Under the pieces are notes generated by a model. It worked only from the letters and a program-made list of their open reading frames with translations. It did no database searches and was not told the DNA's origin. A DNA stretch of 64,000 nucleotides, from positions 1 through 64,000 of the forward strand of contig NZ_QFRW01000331.1 of NCBI RefSeq assembly GCF_003265355.1, given 5' to 3'. Shown here in pieces: positions 37,018-46,450 of this stretch. Origin of the DNA: Glycomyces dulcitolivorans (GTDB taxonomy: Bacteria; Actinomycetota; Actinomycetes; Mycobacteriales; Micromonosporaceae). Position numbers and translations under genes: made by a program. Numbering within the stretch: the first letter of the stretch is position 1; the number at the start of each line of letters is the position of its first letter.

Positions 37018-38514
37018 CTAGTTGCCGGCGAGCTTCTCGCGGAGAGCCGCGAGCGCCTCGTCGGTGGCCAGCGTGCCCTGGGGCTCCGCCGGGGCCGACT
37101 TCTTCTCGGAAGTGGCCTTCTTGGCACCCTTCTCACCCTTGGGGGCGGCTTCGCCCTCGGCGGGCTTGGCCGGAGCCTCGGTGATGACGCGCTCGGCGAT
37201 CTGCTTGCCGTGCTCGTCCCAGCGGGCGCGGGCCTCGGCGTACTGCCGCTCCCACTCCTCGCGGGCCTCGTCGAAGCCCTCCATCCACTCGCCGGTCTCG
37301 GAGTCGAAACCGTCGGGGTAGATGTAGTTGCCCTGGTCGTCGTACTGCGCGGCCATGCCGTACAGCGTCGGGTCGAACTGCTCCTCGTTCTCGACGTAGG
37401 CCTCGTTGGCCTGCTTGAGCGACAGGGAGATCCGGCGGCGGTCCAGGTCGATGTCGATGACCTTGACCATGGCGTCGGAGCCGACCTTGACGACCTGCTC
37501 GGGCACCTCCACGTGGCGCTCGGCCAGCTCGGAGATGTGCACGAGGCCCTCGATGCCGTCCTCGACGCGCACGAACGCACCGAAGGGAACCAGCTTGGTG
37601 ACCTTGCCGGGCACGATCTGACCGATCGCGTGGGTGCGCGCGAACTGGCGCCACGGGTCTTCCTGGGTCGCCTTCAGCGACAGGGAGACGCGCTCGCGGT
37701 CCAGGTCCACTTCCAGGACCTCGACCTCGACCGGCTGACCGACCTCGACGACCTCGGACGGGTGGTCGATGTGCTTCCAGGACAGCTCGGACACGTGGAC
37801 CAGGCCGTCGACCCCGCCGAGGTCGACGAAGGCGCCGAAGTTCACGATCGAGGAGACCGTGCCCTTGCGGACCTGGCCCTTCGCGAGCTGGTGCAGGAAC
37901 TCGGTGCGGACCTCGGACTGGGTCTGCTCAAGCCAGGCGCGGCGCGACAGGACCACGTTGTTGCGGTTCTTGTCGAGCTCGATGATCTTGGCTTCGAGCT
38001 CGCGGCCCACGTACGGCTGGAGGTCGCGCACGCGGCGCATCTCCACCAGCGACGCGGGCAGGAAGCCCCGGAGGCCGATGTCGAGGATGAGACCGCCCTT
38101 GACCACTTCGATGACCGAGCCGCGGACGACGCCGTCCTCGTCCTTGATCTTCTCGATGGTCCCCCAGGCGCGCTCGTACTGGGCGCGCTTCTTGGAGAGG
38201 ATCAGACGGCCTTCCTTGTCCTCCTTCTGGAGGACGAGGGCCTCAACGTGATCGCCCACAGACACTACGTCTTCAGGGTCGACGTCGTGCTTGATCGACA
38301 GCTCGCGCGAGGGGATGACGCCCTCGGTCTTGTAGCCGATGTCGAGCAGGACTTCATCCCGGTCGACCTTGACGACGGTACCTTCGACGATATCGCCGTC
38401 ATTGAAGTATTTGATGGTCGCGTCGATCGCGGCGAGGAGCTCCTCGTCGGACAGATTCTCGTCGACCGTGCTGTTCTCAGCGTTGCTCGAGGTGGCCTCG
38501 ATGCTGCTCGTCAT
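37018..38514 (-). CDS. rpsA: 30S ribosomal protein S1
   Basis: The 498-residue protein has four S1 repeats, at about residues 33-105, 120-190, 208-278 and 293-363. They are recognisable from DIVEGTVVKVDRDEVLLDIG, GVVRGSVIEVVKGGLILDIG, GQVRKGTVSSIVNFGAFVDL and QIVPGKVTKLVPFGAFVRVE. A Lys/Ala/Glu-rich tail of about 80 residues ends it, as in other actinobacterial S1. It holds mRNA on the small subunit. It lies between polA and coaE, as in mycobacteria, with 210 bases of upstream region after polA that hold no gene. Confidence 0.98.
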   Translation of the reverse strand: MTSSIEATSSNAENSTVDENLSDEELLAAIDATIKYFNDGDIVEGTVVKVDRDEVLLDIGYKTEGVIPSRELSIKHDVDPEDVVSVGDHVEALVLQKEDKEGRLILSKKRAQYERAWGTIEKIKDEDGVVRGSVIEVVKGGLILDIGLRGFLPASLVEMRRVRDLQPYVGRELEAKIIELDKNRNNVVLSRRAWLEQTQSEVRTEFLHQLAKGQVRKGTVSSIVNFGAFVDLGGVDGLVHVSELSWKHIDHPSEVVEVGQPVEVEVLEVDLDRERVSLSLKATQEDPWRQFARTHAIGQIVPGKVTKLVPFGAFVRVEDGIEGLVHISELAERHVEVPEQVVKVGSDAMVKVIDIDLDRRRISLSLKQANEAYVENEEQFDPTLYGMAAQYDDQGNYIYPDGFDSETGEWMEGFDEAREEWERQYAEARARWDEHGKQIAERVITEAPAKPAEGEAAPKGEKGAKKATSEKKSAPAEPQGTLATDEALAALREKLAGN

Positions 38515-38724
38515 GTGGGCTGGTGCTCCGGATACGTATCAATCGTGGGCTCGCGCACGCACCCTGGCCGGACGCGCGCACTCGCGGTTCAGTCCCGGGC
38601 CGCCCTTGCCGCCGGCGGCGTCCTGCTCCATTCTGAGGACGCGGACAAGCCCAGGCCAGTCCAGGTTACCGTGCGCGATAATCCCGCGCCAGTCCGGGCC
38701 TGGGGCTGGTGTCGACAACCACCC

Positions 38725-41430
38725 CTAATGGGCGGCCGATTCCCATGAGGCGCCGAACCCGGCCGACACCGTCAGCGGCACCGCGAGCGTGGCGGCGTCG
38801 GACATCTGCTCCCTGACGAGCGCTTCGAGGCGCTTCGCCTCACCCGGCGCGACCTCGCAGACGAGCTCGTCGTGGACCTGGAGGAGCACCCGCGAGTCGA
38901 GCTTGGCCTCGCGCAGGGCGCGGTCGACGCCGAGCATCGCGGTCTTCATGATGTCGGCCGCGCTGCCCTGGATCGGGGCGTTGAGGGCCGCGCGCTCGGC
39001 GATCTCCCGCAGCTGCCGGTTGTCCGAGGTCAGGTCCGGGAAGTAGCGCCTGCGGCCCATGATCGTCTCGGTGTACCCGGTCTTGCGGGCCTCCTCGACG
39101 ACGCGGTGCAGGTAGTCGCGGACCTTCCCGAAGCGCGCGAAGTAGTCGTCCGAGAGCTGCTGGGCCTCCTCGTTGGAGATCCCCAGCTGCTGGGAGAGCC
39201 CGTACGTGGACAGGCCGTACGCCAGGCCGTAGGACATGGCCTTGATCTTGCGGCGGTGCTCGGCCGTGACCTCGCCGAGGGCGACGCCGAAGACCTTCGC
39301 GGCGACCGCCGAGTGGATGTCCTCCCCGGCGATGAACGCCTCGATCAGGCCCTCGTCGCCCGTCAGGCTCGCCATGATGCGCATCTCGATCTGGCTGTAG
39401 TCGATGGTCATGAGCGACTCGAACCCGTCGGAGACGACGAACCCGGCCCGGATGGCGCGCCCGGCCTCGGAGCGCACGGGGATGTTCTGGAGGTTCGGGT
39501 CGGCCGAGGACAGGCGCCCGGTGGCGGCCACGGTCTGGTGGAACGTGGTGTGGATGCGCCCGTCGGTCTGGATGGTCGCGCGCAGCGTCGCGACGATCTG
39601 CTTGAGCTTCTCGACGTCGCGGTAGCGCAGCAGCTGCTCCAGCAGCGGGTGCCCGGTCTTGGCCAGGAGCTGCTGGAGCGCTTCGGCGTTGGTGGTGTAG
39701 CCGGTCTTGGTGCGCTTGGTCTTGGGCATCTTCAGCTCGTCGAAGAGGATCTCCTGGAGCTGCTTGGGCGAGCCGACGTTGAACTGGCGGCCCACGATCT
39801 CGTGGGCGCGGTCGGTGGCGTCCTTGGACTGGGCGGCGAACCCGGACTCGATGTCGGCGAAGTGGCCCTCGTCGGCGGCGATCCCGACGATCTCCATGCG
39901 CGCGAGCACCCCGATGACCGGGAACTCCAGCTCGTCGGCCAGCGTCGCCTGGTGACGCTGCTCCAGCCGCTCGGCCTGCACGGCGGCGAGTTCGCCGACG
40001 ACCGCGGCGGCGGCGCAGTCGGCCTCCACGCGCGCGGTGGCGTCGTCCCCGGCGGCCAGGGAGGCGTCGCTGAACAGCGCGCCATCGTCGGCCGGCGAGG
40101 CCGCTGTGGCGAGTTCGCGGCCCAGGTACTGCATCGCGAGGTCGCCGAGCGCGTACGAGCGCTGCTCGGGCTTGAGGAGGTACGCGGCGATCATGGTGTC
40201 GGCCTTGAGCCCGGCCGGCTCGGGCCAGCCCGCGGCGTCGGCGCCCCACCAGAACGCCTTCGCGTCGTGCACGAGTTTCGCCTTGGAGGCGTTCGACAGC
40301 CATGCGGCCCAGGACTGCTCGTCCTCGGCGTCCAGCTGCGAGGGCTCGAACCACAGCGCCTGGCCGCCCTCGGCCAGGGCGATCGTGTCGAACGAGCCGG
40401 CGCCGGAGGCGAACTGGCCGGTGAAAGCGATCGCGACGTCCCCCGTGCGGGCGTCGAGCCAGGCGGCGAGGCCGCCGGGTTCGAGCGCGGCGGACTCGAT
40501 CTGGGCGGTCTCGGCGGCGGGCGCGGGCGCGGCGCCGAGGGCCTTGTCGGGGAGGTTGGCGTTGAGGCGCTCGCCGAGGGCGCGGAACTGGAGGGCGTCG
40601 AAGAGGCTGTTGGTCTCGGCGACGTCCCAGCCCTCCCATTCGAGGTCGGCGATCGTCTTGTCGAGTTCGACGTCGGTGACCAGGGCGTTGAGGCGGTGGT
40701 TGCGCAGGACGTCGTCGAGGTGGTCGCGCAGGCTCTGCCCGGCCTTGCCGGTGATCTCGTCGGCCTTGGCGACCAGGCCGTCGAGGGACCCGTACTTGAC
40801 GATCCACTTGGCGGCGGTCTTGGGGCCGACGCCGGGGATGCCGGGGAGGTTGTCGGCCTTCTCCCCCACCAGGGCCGCGAGGTCCCGGTAGTGGCCGGGG
40901 GTGACGCCGTACTTCTCCTCGACGGCGGCGGGCGTGTAGCGGGCGAGCTCGGTGACGCCCTTGACCGGGTAGAGGAGGGTGACCGAGTCGTTGACCAGCT
41001 GGATCGCGTCCCGGTCGCCCGAGGAGATGAGGGTCGAGAGCCCGGCGGCCTCGCTCTGGGTGGCGAGGGTGGCGATGATGTCGTCGGCCTCGAAGGTGGG
41101 CTTGGTCAGCCACTTGATGCCGAAGGCGTCCAGGAGCTGCTGGATGATCGGGATCTGGCTCTTGAACTCCTCGGGGGTCTCCCCGCGCCCGTCCTTGTAG
41201 GCGGGGTACTCGTCGGTGCGGAACGAGTGGCGGGAGAGGTCGAAGGCGACCGCGATGTGGGTGGGCTCCTCGGCCTTGAGCAGGTTGATGAGCATCGAGG
41301 CGAAGCCGTACACGGCGTTCGTGACTTGGCCGTCGTCGGTGGCGAACTTCTCCGCCGGCAGGGCGAAGAACGCGCGGTAGGCCATCGAGTGGCCGTCGAT
41401 CAGCAGCAGGCGGGATTGGGAAGCGGTCAC
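38725..41430 (-). CDS. polA: DNA polymerase I
   Basis: The protein has 901 residues. The N-terminal 5'-3' exonuclease has LLLIDGHSMAYRAFFALPAE, FEADDIIATLATQ and the helix-hairpin-helix LPGIPGVGPKTAAKWI. The middle exonuclease-like domain (about 310-490) lacks the DxE metal motif, as in other actinobacterial Pol I, so proofreading is unlikely. The polymerase domain has RFSSADP-type LSSADPNLQNIPVRSEAGR, MTIDYSQIEMRIMASL, KAMSYGLAYGLSTYGLSQQL and LQVHDELVCEV. The order after pdtaR and before rpsA matches Mycobacterium. Confidence 0.98.
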   Translation of the reverse strand: MTASQSRLLLIDGHSMAYRAFFALPAEKFATDDGQVTNAVYGFASMLINLLKAEEPTHIAVAFDLSRHSFRTDEYPAYKDGRGETPEEFKSQIPIIQQLLDAFGIKWLTKPTFEADDIIATLATQSEAAGLSTLISSGDRDAIQLVNDSVTLLYPVKGVTELARYTPAAVEEKYGVTPGHYRDLAALVGEKADNLPGIPGVGPKTAAKWIVKYGSLDGLVAKADEITGKAGQSLRDHLDDVLRNHRLNALVTDVELDKTIADLEWEGWDVAETNSLFDALQFRALGERLNANLPDKALGAAPAPAAETAQIESAALEPGGLAAWLDARTGDVAIAFTGQFASGAGSFDTIALAEGGQALWFEPSQLDAEDEQSWAAWLSNASKAKLVHDAKAFWWGADAAGWPEPAGLKADTMIAAYLLKPEQRSYALGDLAMQYLGRELATAASPADDGALFSDASLAAGDDATARVEADCAAAAVVGELAAVQAERLEQRHQATLADELEFPVIGVLARMEIVGIAADEGHFADIESGFAAQSKDATDRAHEIVGRQFNVGSPKQLQEILFDELKMPKTKRTKTGYTTNAEALQQLLAKTGHPLLEQLLRYRDVEKLKQIVATLRATIQTDGRIHTTFHQTVAATGRLSSADPNLQNIPVRSEAGRAIRAGFVVSDGFESLMTIDYSQIEMRIMASLTGDEGLIEAFIAGEDIHSAVAAKVFGVALGEVTAEHRRKIKAMSYGLAYGLSTYGLSQQLGISNEEAQQLSDDYFARFGKVRDYLHRVVEEARKTGYTETIMGRRRYFPDLTSDNRQLREIAERAALNAPIQGSAADIMKTAMLGVDRALREAKLDSRVLLQVHDELVCEVAPGEAKRLEALVREQMSDAATLAVPLTVSAGFGASWESAAH

Positions 41431-41501
41431 GTCCCTGAGCCTATCGAGTGGGTCCGACAGGATCGGGGCAAGTCCGCGACGGCGCGGCTCGCCTTTGCGA
41501 A

Positions 41502-41531
41502 AAGGCCCGCGACCGGTCGGTCGCGGGCCTT
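41502..41531. terminator. terminator between pdtaR and polA
   Basis: AAGGCCCGCGACC (41502-41514) and GGTCGCGGGCCTT (41519-41531) pair perfectly over four bases, 17 bases after the regulator stop on the minus strand. Confidence 0.9.
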
Positions 41532-41547
41532 CGATGCTCGGGGTCGC

Positions 41548-42165
41548 CTACTCGGCTTCCTGGGCTTCCTTCTGCTCGGCCTCGGCGATGACGCGCTCGG
41601 CGACGGCCCTCATGGAGAGCCGGTGGTCCATCGCGGCGCGCTGGATCCAGCGGAACGCGTCGGGCTCGGCCATGCCGTACTGGGTCATCAGCAGGCCCTT
41701 GGCGCGGTCGACGAGCTTGCGGACCTCCAGGCGCTCGGTGAGGTTCGCGACCTCCTTCTCCAGGGCGGTCATCTCGGCGAAGCGCGTGAGGGACAGCTCG
41801 ATGGCCGGGACCAGGTCGGACTTCTGGAAGGGCTTCACCAGGTAGGCCATGGCACCGGCGGAGGTGGCGCGGCTGATCAGGTCGCGCTGGGAGAAGGCGG
41901 TGAGGATCACGACCGGCGCGATGCGCGCGGAGACGATCTTCTCGGCGGCCTGGAGTCCGTCCATGATCGGCATCTGGATGTCGCAGATCACCAGGTCGGG
42001 CTGGTGCTCCTCGGCGAGGCGCACGGCGGCTTCACCGTCGGCGGCCTCGGCTACGACCTCATAGCCTTCCTCGGTGAGCATCTCGGCCAGGTCGAGGCGG
42101 ATGAGCCCCTCGTCTTCGGCGATGAGCACGCGCTTGCGCGGCTCCTCGGCGGCCTTGCTCGTCAT
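41548..42165 (-). CDS. pdtaR: PdtaR-type response regulator with ANTAR RNA-binding domain
   Basis: The product has 205 residues. The receiver domain shows VLIAEDEGLIRLDLAEML, the phospho-Asp in VICDIQMPIMDG and the Thr/Lys pair in VVILTAFSQRD and AYLVKPFQKSD. The C-terminal ANTAR domain (about 140-195, LVDRAKGLLMTQYGMAEPDA and RWIQRAAMDHR) binds tandem hairpins in target transcripts to prevent termination. The homologue Rv1626 is phosphorylated by PdtaS, which is not in this window. Its place upstream of polA is as in Mycobacterium. Confidence 0.95.
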   Translation of the reverse strand: MTSKAAEEPRKRVLIAEDEGLIRLDLAEMLTEEGYEVVAEAADGEAAVRLAEEHQPDLVICDIQMPIMDGLQAAEKIVSARIAPVVILTAFSQRDLISRATSAGAMAYLVKPFQKSDLVPAIELSLTRFAEMTALEKEVANLTERLEVRKLVDRAKGLLMTQYGMAEPDAFRWIQRAAMDHRLSMRAVAERVIAEAEQKEAQEAE

Positions 42166-42230
42166 GCGGGTCCGTACCTTTCATGCGCGTCTGGACGGTG
42201 CGGCGTGCGGAATCGTGGCACGTCCGGACG

Positions 42231-42950
42231 CTAGCTTAGCCGCCGCGTGTTACGTCCGCACGTTCCTATGCCGAGCGTTTCGGACGCCAGGGCCGAAACG
42301 TGAGCCGCGCTACCCCTCGCCCGGCTGCGCGGGCACCGGATGATCCGCGTCGGCGTGACGATCAGGTCGACCCGGAAGTCGTGCGCCTCCTCGGGAATCG
42401 CCTCGTCCACGACCTGGAGATCGTGGACGGTGGTGGCGATGACCGTGCGCTCGTCGATGAGCCCGGCCTCGGTGAGCATGCCGTACTCGATGTCGGCGTA
42501 CGGACTCCCTTTGCCGACCCGGGCGCCCTCGCGGTTGACGGCGACGGCCCCGGAGACGACCAGGTCGAGCCGCTGCATGGCCTCGACCCCGACCAGCAGG
42601 CTGTGCGCCTCGGCCGCGTCCCGGGTCGCGGCCTCGTCGGGCGTGTAGCTGGGCAGCAGCGAATTCAAAAGATAGAACGGCTGCTCCAGCGCGAGTTTCG
42701 GCACCGCCATATAGGTCGCCTTCGACGCGTCCAACGCGAGCGCCCGCACCTGGTGCTGGGCCCGGTCGGGATTCACCTTGGCGGCCTTGGCAGTCCGCCA
42801 CTGATCGGTCGAAGCGAGCAGCCGCGCCGCCTCCTCGGCCCCCTCGAAGATCGGAACCCGCCCCCGCGGGTCCCCGTCGACGGCTCCTTGACGCTCCAAC
42901 AACGCCCACACGCGGTGTCGAATCTCATCCTTCGCTTGCGCCGACGACAT
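42231..42950 (-). CDS. 5-formyltetrahydrofolate cyclo-ligase family protein
   Basis: This 239-residue protein of the MTHFS-like group shows IRHRVWALLERQGAV, RAQHQVRALALDASKATYMA, LVVSGAVAVNREGARVGKGS with the glycine-rich phosphate loop, and HDFRVDLIVTPTRIIRCP. Members convert 5-formyl-THF to methenyl-THF, but this longer subgroup is not biochemically settled. The last 35 residues (from about 205) are Arg/Ser/Ala-rich and do not resemble the usual end of the subgroup. The C-terminus may therefore have been altered by a small indel. Confidence 0.78.
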   Translation of the reverse strand: MSSAQAKDEIRHRVWALLERQGAVDGDPRGRVPIFEGAEEAARLLASTDQWRTAKAAKVNPDRAQHQVRALALDASKATYMAVPKLALEQPFYLLNSLLPSYTPDEAATRDAAEAHSLLVGVEAMQRLDLVVSGAVAVNREGARVGKGSPYADIEYGMLTEAGLIDERTVIATTVHDLQVVDEAIPEEAHDFRVDLIVTPTRIIRCPRSRARGSAAHVSALASETLGIGTCGRNTRRLS

Positions 42951-43082
42951 TCCGGTCTCCTCAACGCCCAGGGTTTACCGCTCCAGGCTCCCACACGAGC
43001 CGCCCCCGGGTCACCCGCCGCCCCTGCCATTTTCGATCCGACAGTCGCATGTGGCGCATGGACATGCGATGACGGGAAGGCG

Positions 43083-43556
43083 CTAGGCGAGACGAAGAAT
43101 GGTCTCCTCGATCTCGGCACCTCGCGCGGTCGCGTAGGAGACGTCGGTGCCGACCGCCTGAAAGCCCGCCTTCTTGAGCACTGCAAGCGATGCGGTGTTG
43201 TCACTGGCCGCCCGGGCGTGGATCGGCCGGACCTCGACGATCTCCAGGAGCTGCTTGAGCGCCCGCGTCGCCACGTCCTTTCCCCAGACGGAGCGGTCGA
43301 TCCAGTAGGTGACCTCGGTGTCGCCTTCGATGACGAAGCTGGAGACGCTGCCGACGAGCCGGCCGTCGTACGTGACCGCACGCATGGTGACGTCCGCAGC
43401 GGCCCGGATCTTCGCCATGTGCGCGTCGAACGCCTCCCGATCGTCGGGGTCCTTCGCGGTGAACGCCGCCATCCGCACCGACTCCGGATCGCGCATCAAC
43501 TCGAACAGCACGTCGAGATCAGCGTCCTCGACCGGCCGCAGTCCCACATCCGCCAC
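43083..43556 (-). CDS. GNAT-family acetyltransferase
   Basis: The GTG at 43556, with AGGGAGGGG just upstream, gives 157 residues; an ATG seven codons earlier has a poorer site. LRPVEDADLDVLFELMRDPE, VTYWIDRSVWGKDVATRALK (motif A, acetyl-CoA pyrophosphate loop) and RAASDNTASLAVLKKAGFQA (motif B) are typical of the RimJ/RimL type acting on N-termini, small amines or antibiotics. The substrate is unknown. It is divergent from the aminoglycoside-phosphotransferase-like gene. Confidence 0.88.
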   Translation of the reverse strand: MADVGLRPVEDADLDVLFELMRDPESVRMAAFTAKDPDDREAFDAHMAKIRAAADVTMRAVTYDGRLVGSVSSFVIEGDTEVTYWIDRSVWGKDVATRALKQLLEIVEVRPIHARAASDNTASLAVLKKAGFQAVGTDVSYATARGAEIEETILRLA

Positions 43557-43696
43557 AGCGGCCCCTCCCTTGATCATCTCCGTCGGACCGGAACCGTAAC
43601 AGCGGCCTCCGACAGTCCCGGCCGACTCCGCTCGCGGCCGGAGCAGGTGCGGAAATCGGGTTGTCGACAAGCTCAGTCGGGTGTGAGGCTCTCGGG

Positions 43697-44608
43697 ATGG
43701 AGATGCACCCAGGGCAGCTCGCGGTCTCGGCGGCCGCGGTCCAGGAACTCGTCGACGCGCAGTTTCCGCAGTGGCGGGGCCTGCGCGTGGCGATGGTGGA
43801 CTCGCAGGGGACGGTGAACACCATCGCCCGGATCGGCGAGCACCTGACGGCGCGGTTCCCGCTGCAACCGGGCGATCCGCAGGAGGTACGGCGCTGGCTG
43901 GAGGCCGAGGCCGCCGCGACCGCTGAACTGGTGGGGCGGACGCGGTTCGCAACTCCCGAACCGGTCGCGATCGGGGAACCGGGGGCGGGGTATCCGCTGC
44001 CGTGGTCGGTGCAGACCTGGGTCCCCGGAGTGGATGCGACCGTTGCGGATCCGGGCGAATCGGTGGGGTTCGCGCAGGACTTGGCGGCGTTCATCCTCGA
44101 AGTGCGGGCGATCCCGACCCAGGGCCGAACCTTCAGCGGCGGCGGCCGCGGCGGGACGCTGCGCGACCATGCGGAGTGGATGGCGACGTCCCTTGAGGCC
44201 AGTCACGGACTCCTCGACGTACCGCTCATGCGAGGCCTGTGGTCGGAAATGGTCGACCTGCCCCGCGGCGACGCACCTGACGTCATGAACCACTGCGACC
44301 TGATTCCCGGCAACGTCCTCGTCCGCGAAGGCCGTCTCACCGGGATCCTGGACGCAGGCGGTCTCCAGCCGGCCGATCCGGCGCTCGACCTTGTCAGCGC
44401 CTGGCATCTCCTGGAGGAGACGCCACGACAGGTCCTCCGAGAAGCCCTCGAATGCGACGCCCTGGAATGGACCCGAGGCCGCGCCTGGGCGTTCCAACAA
44501 GCGCTAGGCGCCGCCTGGTACTACCAAGACTCCAACCCGGGCATGAGCCGCTGGGCCCAGCGAACCCTCAACCGCATCGCCACCGACGCAACCTCGACCG
44601 CCTCCTGA
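43697..44608 (+). CDS. APH-family phosphotransferase
   Basis: The 303-residue protein has an aminoglycoside/macrolide kinase fold. The catalytic loop is NHCDLIPGNVLVREGRL (Asp and Asn of the Brenner motif) and the metal site is GILDAGGLQPADPALDLVSA. The N-terminal lobe has SQGTVNTIARIGEHLTARFP. It could phosphorylate an antibiotic, a homoserine-like small molecule or a nucleoside, and resistance cannot be claimed. Start codons at 43697 and 43703 are both possible. Confidence 0.85.
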   Translation: MEMHPGQLAVSAAAVQELVDAQFPQWRGLRVAMVDSQGTVNTIARIGEHLTARFPLQPGDPQEVRRWLEAEAAATAELVGRTRFATPEPVAIGEPGAGYPLPWSVQTWVPGVDATVADPGESVGFAQDLAAFILEVRAIPTQGRTFSGGGRGGTLRDHAEWMATSLEASHGLLDVPLMRGLWSEMVDLPRGDAPDVMNHCDLIPGNVLVREGRLTGILDAGGLQPADPALDLVSAWHLLEETPRQVLREALECDALEWTRGRAWAFQQALGAAWYYQDSNPGMSRWAQRTLNRIATDATSTAS

Positions 44609-44699
44609 AGAGCGGGGCGCTGGTCGGCGCGGGCCGCTCAAAGCCGGCCGACGGCGTGGTGCATCCCATGCAGCACAATGGAGGGCCTGGTTCGGGTGG

Positions 44700-45068
44700 T
44701 CAGGAGGCGGCGCGGCCCACCGGCATGGTCTCGGGTGCAGTGCGGTGCCGTGCTCGGTAGGCGGTCACGATGTCGTCGGCGACGTCGTCTCCGGCTTTGA
44801 GGCGGACCAGGTAGGGAACGAGCCAGTGCAGGTCCGCGGCATCGAACTCCTCGGCGAAGACCGGGTTGAGTCCGGTCCCGGCGTCGTCGAGCACGCGGGC
44901 GAGCGGGACCTGCCCGCCGGCGTTGACCACGTGCGGGCCGATCGAAAAGGAGACGAGCGAGTCCGCGCCGGCCGGATAGACGGCGATTTCGACCGGGTGC
45001 GGGTAGGGGCCGGGCGGGGTGCGCGCGACCACGAGGAAGCGCAGAGGAGCGGGTTGCTTCTTGGGCAT
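44700..45068 (-). CDS. uncharacterised protein
   Basis: The predicted protein has 122 residues, probably alpha/beta (LRFLVVARTPPGPYPHPVEI, GPHVVNAGGQVPLARVLDDA, WLVPYLVRLKAGDDVADDIV). No signal peptide, membrane helix or Cys is present. No ribosome site is evident before the ATG. Codon use with GC-rich third positions supports a real gene. Family unknown. Confidence 0.55.
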   Translation of the reverse strand: MPKKQPAPLRFLVVARTPPGPYPHPVEIAVYPAGADSLVSFSIGPHVVNAGGQVPLARVLDDAGTGLNPVFAEEFDAADLHWLVPYLVRLKAGDDVADDIVTAYRARHRTAPETMPVGRAAS

Positions 45069-45144
45069 CGGGCCATTCGATCATGCACACCGACTCGGCC
45101 GATGCCGCGGCATCGCTCCAGGAGGCGCCCCAGTGGCGGGGTGT

Positions 45145-46233
45145 TCAGCCGGCGATGGCGGCCTGGGCGTTGGCGAGGTAGCCCTCGATCTCCTGCTCCC
45201 AGGCGTAGACCTCGGTCTCGCGGTCGATGAGCCGTTCGGTGTACATGCGGGCCCACCGTGATTCGGCGTCGCGGAGGCCCGCCTCGTCGGCGCAGCCGGC
45301 GAAGTCCCGGGCCATGGTGAACTCGAAGGCCACCGGGTCCTCGGTGTCTTCGGCGGCTTCGGAAAGCGGCGGGAGGTCGTCTTCCATGCCCTCGTAGGAG
45401 GCGCCGCTGCCGTAGAGCTGTCCGACGTACCACGGGATCGGCAGGTAGCCGATGCTGTCGAACTCCCACCGGCCGTACCCGCGCGTCTCGACGCAGTCGA
45501 AGAAGTCCTGCTCCTGGTCGGCGAGCTGCGCGGACAGTTCCTCGTACAGCTCCCCGTCGCCGACCCACGTCAGCGGACTCTCCAGGTCGGGACGGGTCCA
45601 GAAGGAACCGTGCTCGTACTCAAGGTGGACCGGGTCGCCGTAGACGGTCTCGATGGTCGCCAGTTCGCAGCCGCCGAACGGCGGCTCCTCCACCGGCTCG
45701 TCGTGGTTCCCGGCGTTCATGGACGCCTGGTAGGCCGCGCGTTCAGGCCCGAGGAAGGCGTCGAGCCACTCCTGCTGGTAGTCCTCGCCCAAGGCCTTCC
45801 ACTCCTCGTACTCCTCGTACTCGGTCGGATCGCTCCATCCCAGGTCGGCGCCGGCGAAGTCGAGGTAGGCCAGGTCCTCGCGCATGGCCCGGGCCGCGTC
45901 GGTGTCGGTCGCATTCACCCAGTACCCGAATGCGAACTGCTCGGCCTGCTCGGCGGTGGGGATGCGCGCATACGGCGAGGCGAAGCCCTCGAAACGGTTG
46001 GGAACTCGCATGCCGTGCATGAGGTTGCGGTCGTGGACGGTGAAACCGAGGTCCTGCATGCACATGGCCGCGACGCGGGACTCGGCTTGGGTGAGCTCCC
46101 AGGCGAGTTCGGATCCGCGCTCCAGGCTCTGCTCGATCCGGGCGACGTCGGCATCGGTCACCGTCGTGGGTTCGGGGCCGCACGCGGCCAGGACCAGTGG
46201 GGCGGCGAGGAGGGGAATCGCGAGGCGGCGCAA
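45145..46233 (-). CDS. lipoprotein of unknown function
   Basis: The TTG at 46233 gives a short basic start, a hydrophobic stretch and the lipobox LVLAACGPE (Cys about residue 18), so the 362-residue protein should be lipid-anchored outside. The mature part is acidic, Tyr/Trp-rich and helical, with Cys at several places (MCMQDLGF, GGCELAT, FFDCVETRGYG, FAGCADEAG). These Cys could form two disulfides. No domain is recognised. Similar lipoproteins with an early xxCMxxxGF motif are common in actinomycetes. Confidence 0.75.
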   Translation of the reverse strand: MRRLAIPLLAAPLVLAACGPEPTTVTDADVARIEQSLERGSELAWELTQAESRVAAMCMQDLGFTVHDRNLMHGMRVPNRFEGFASPYARIPTAEQAEQFAFGYWVNATDTDAARAMREDLAYLDFAGADLGWSDPTEYEEYEEWKALGEDYQQEWLDAFLGPERAAYQASMNAGNHDEPVEEPPFGGCELATIETVYGDPVHLEYEHGSFWTRPDLESPLTWVGDGELYEELSAQLADQEQDFFDCVETRGYGRWEFDSIGYLPIPWYVGQLYGSGASYEGMEDDLPPLSEAAEDTEDPVAFEFTMARDFAGCADEAGLRDAESRWARMYTERLIDRETEVYAWEQEIEGYLANAQAAIAG

Positions 46234-46450
46234 GCGGTCACCGTTCTCTCTGAGGGGCGGGAGCGATCGACTCCCACCGTACTGAACGGGCGCTCTGGTC
46301 CGATGCCGACCGGCGCTGGCGATGTCCGAGGCGCGCATCGACCCCGACAGCCGCTTCGAGGCGGTCACGACGCTTTACGCACGCATGCGCTGATCGGTTC
46401 GGGGCCAGCGCCACGGCCGGCCCAACTGGCGGGCTTCCTATGATCGGGCT

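Noticed and set aside
43697-44608. Aminoglycoside resistance gene
   Set aside because: Only the kinase fold and Brenner motif are seen. APH-fold enzymes act on many small molecules and nothing here fixes an antibiotic as substrate.
46322-46393. Short plus-strand reading MSEARIDPDSRFEAVTTLYA ending at a stop, perhaps a gene remnant
   Set aside because: Only 23 codons, no ribosome site, no recognised family and no open frame continuing upstream with protein-like content. It may be chance.
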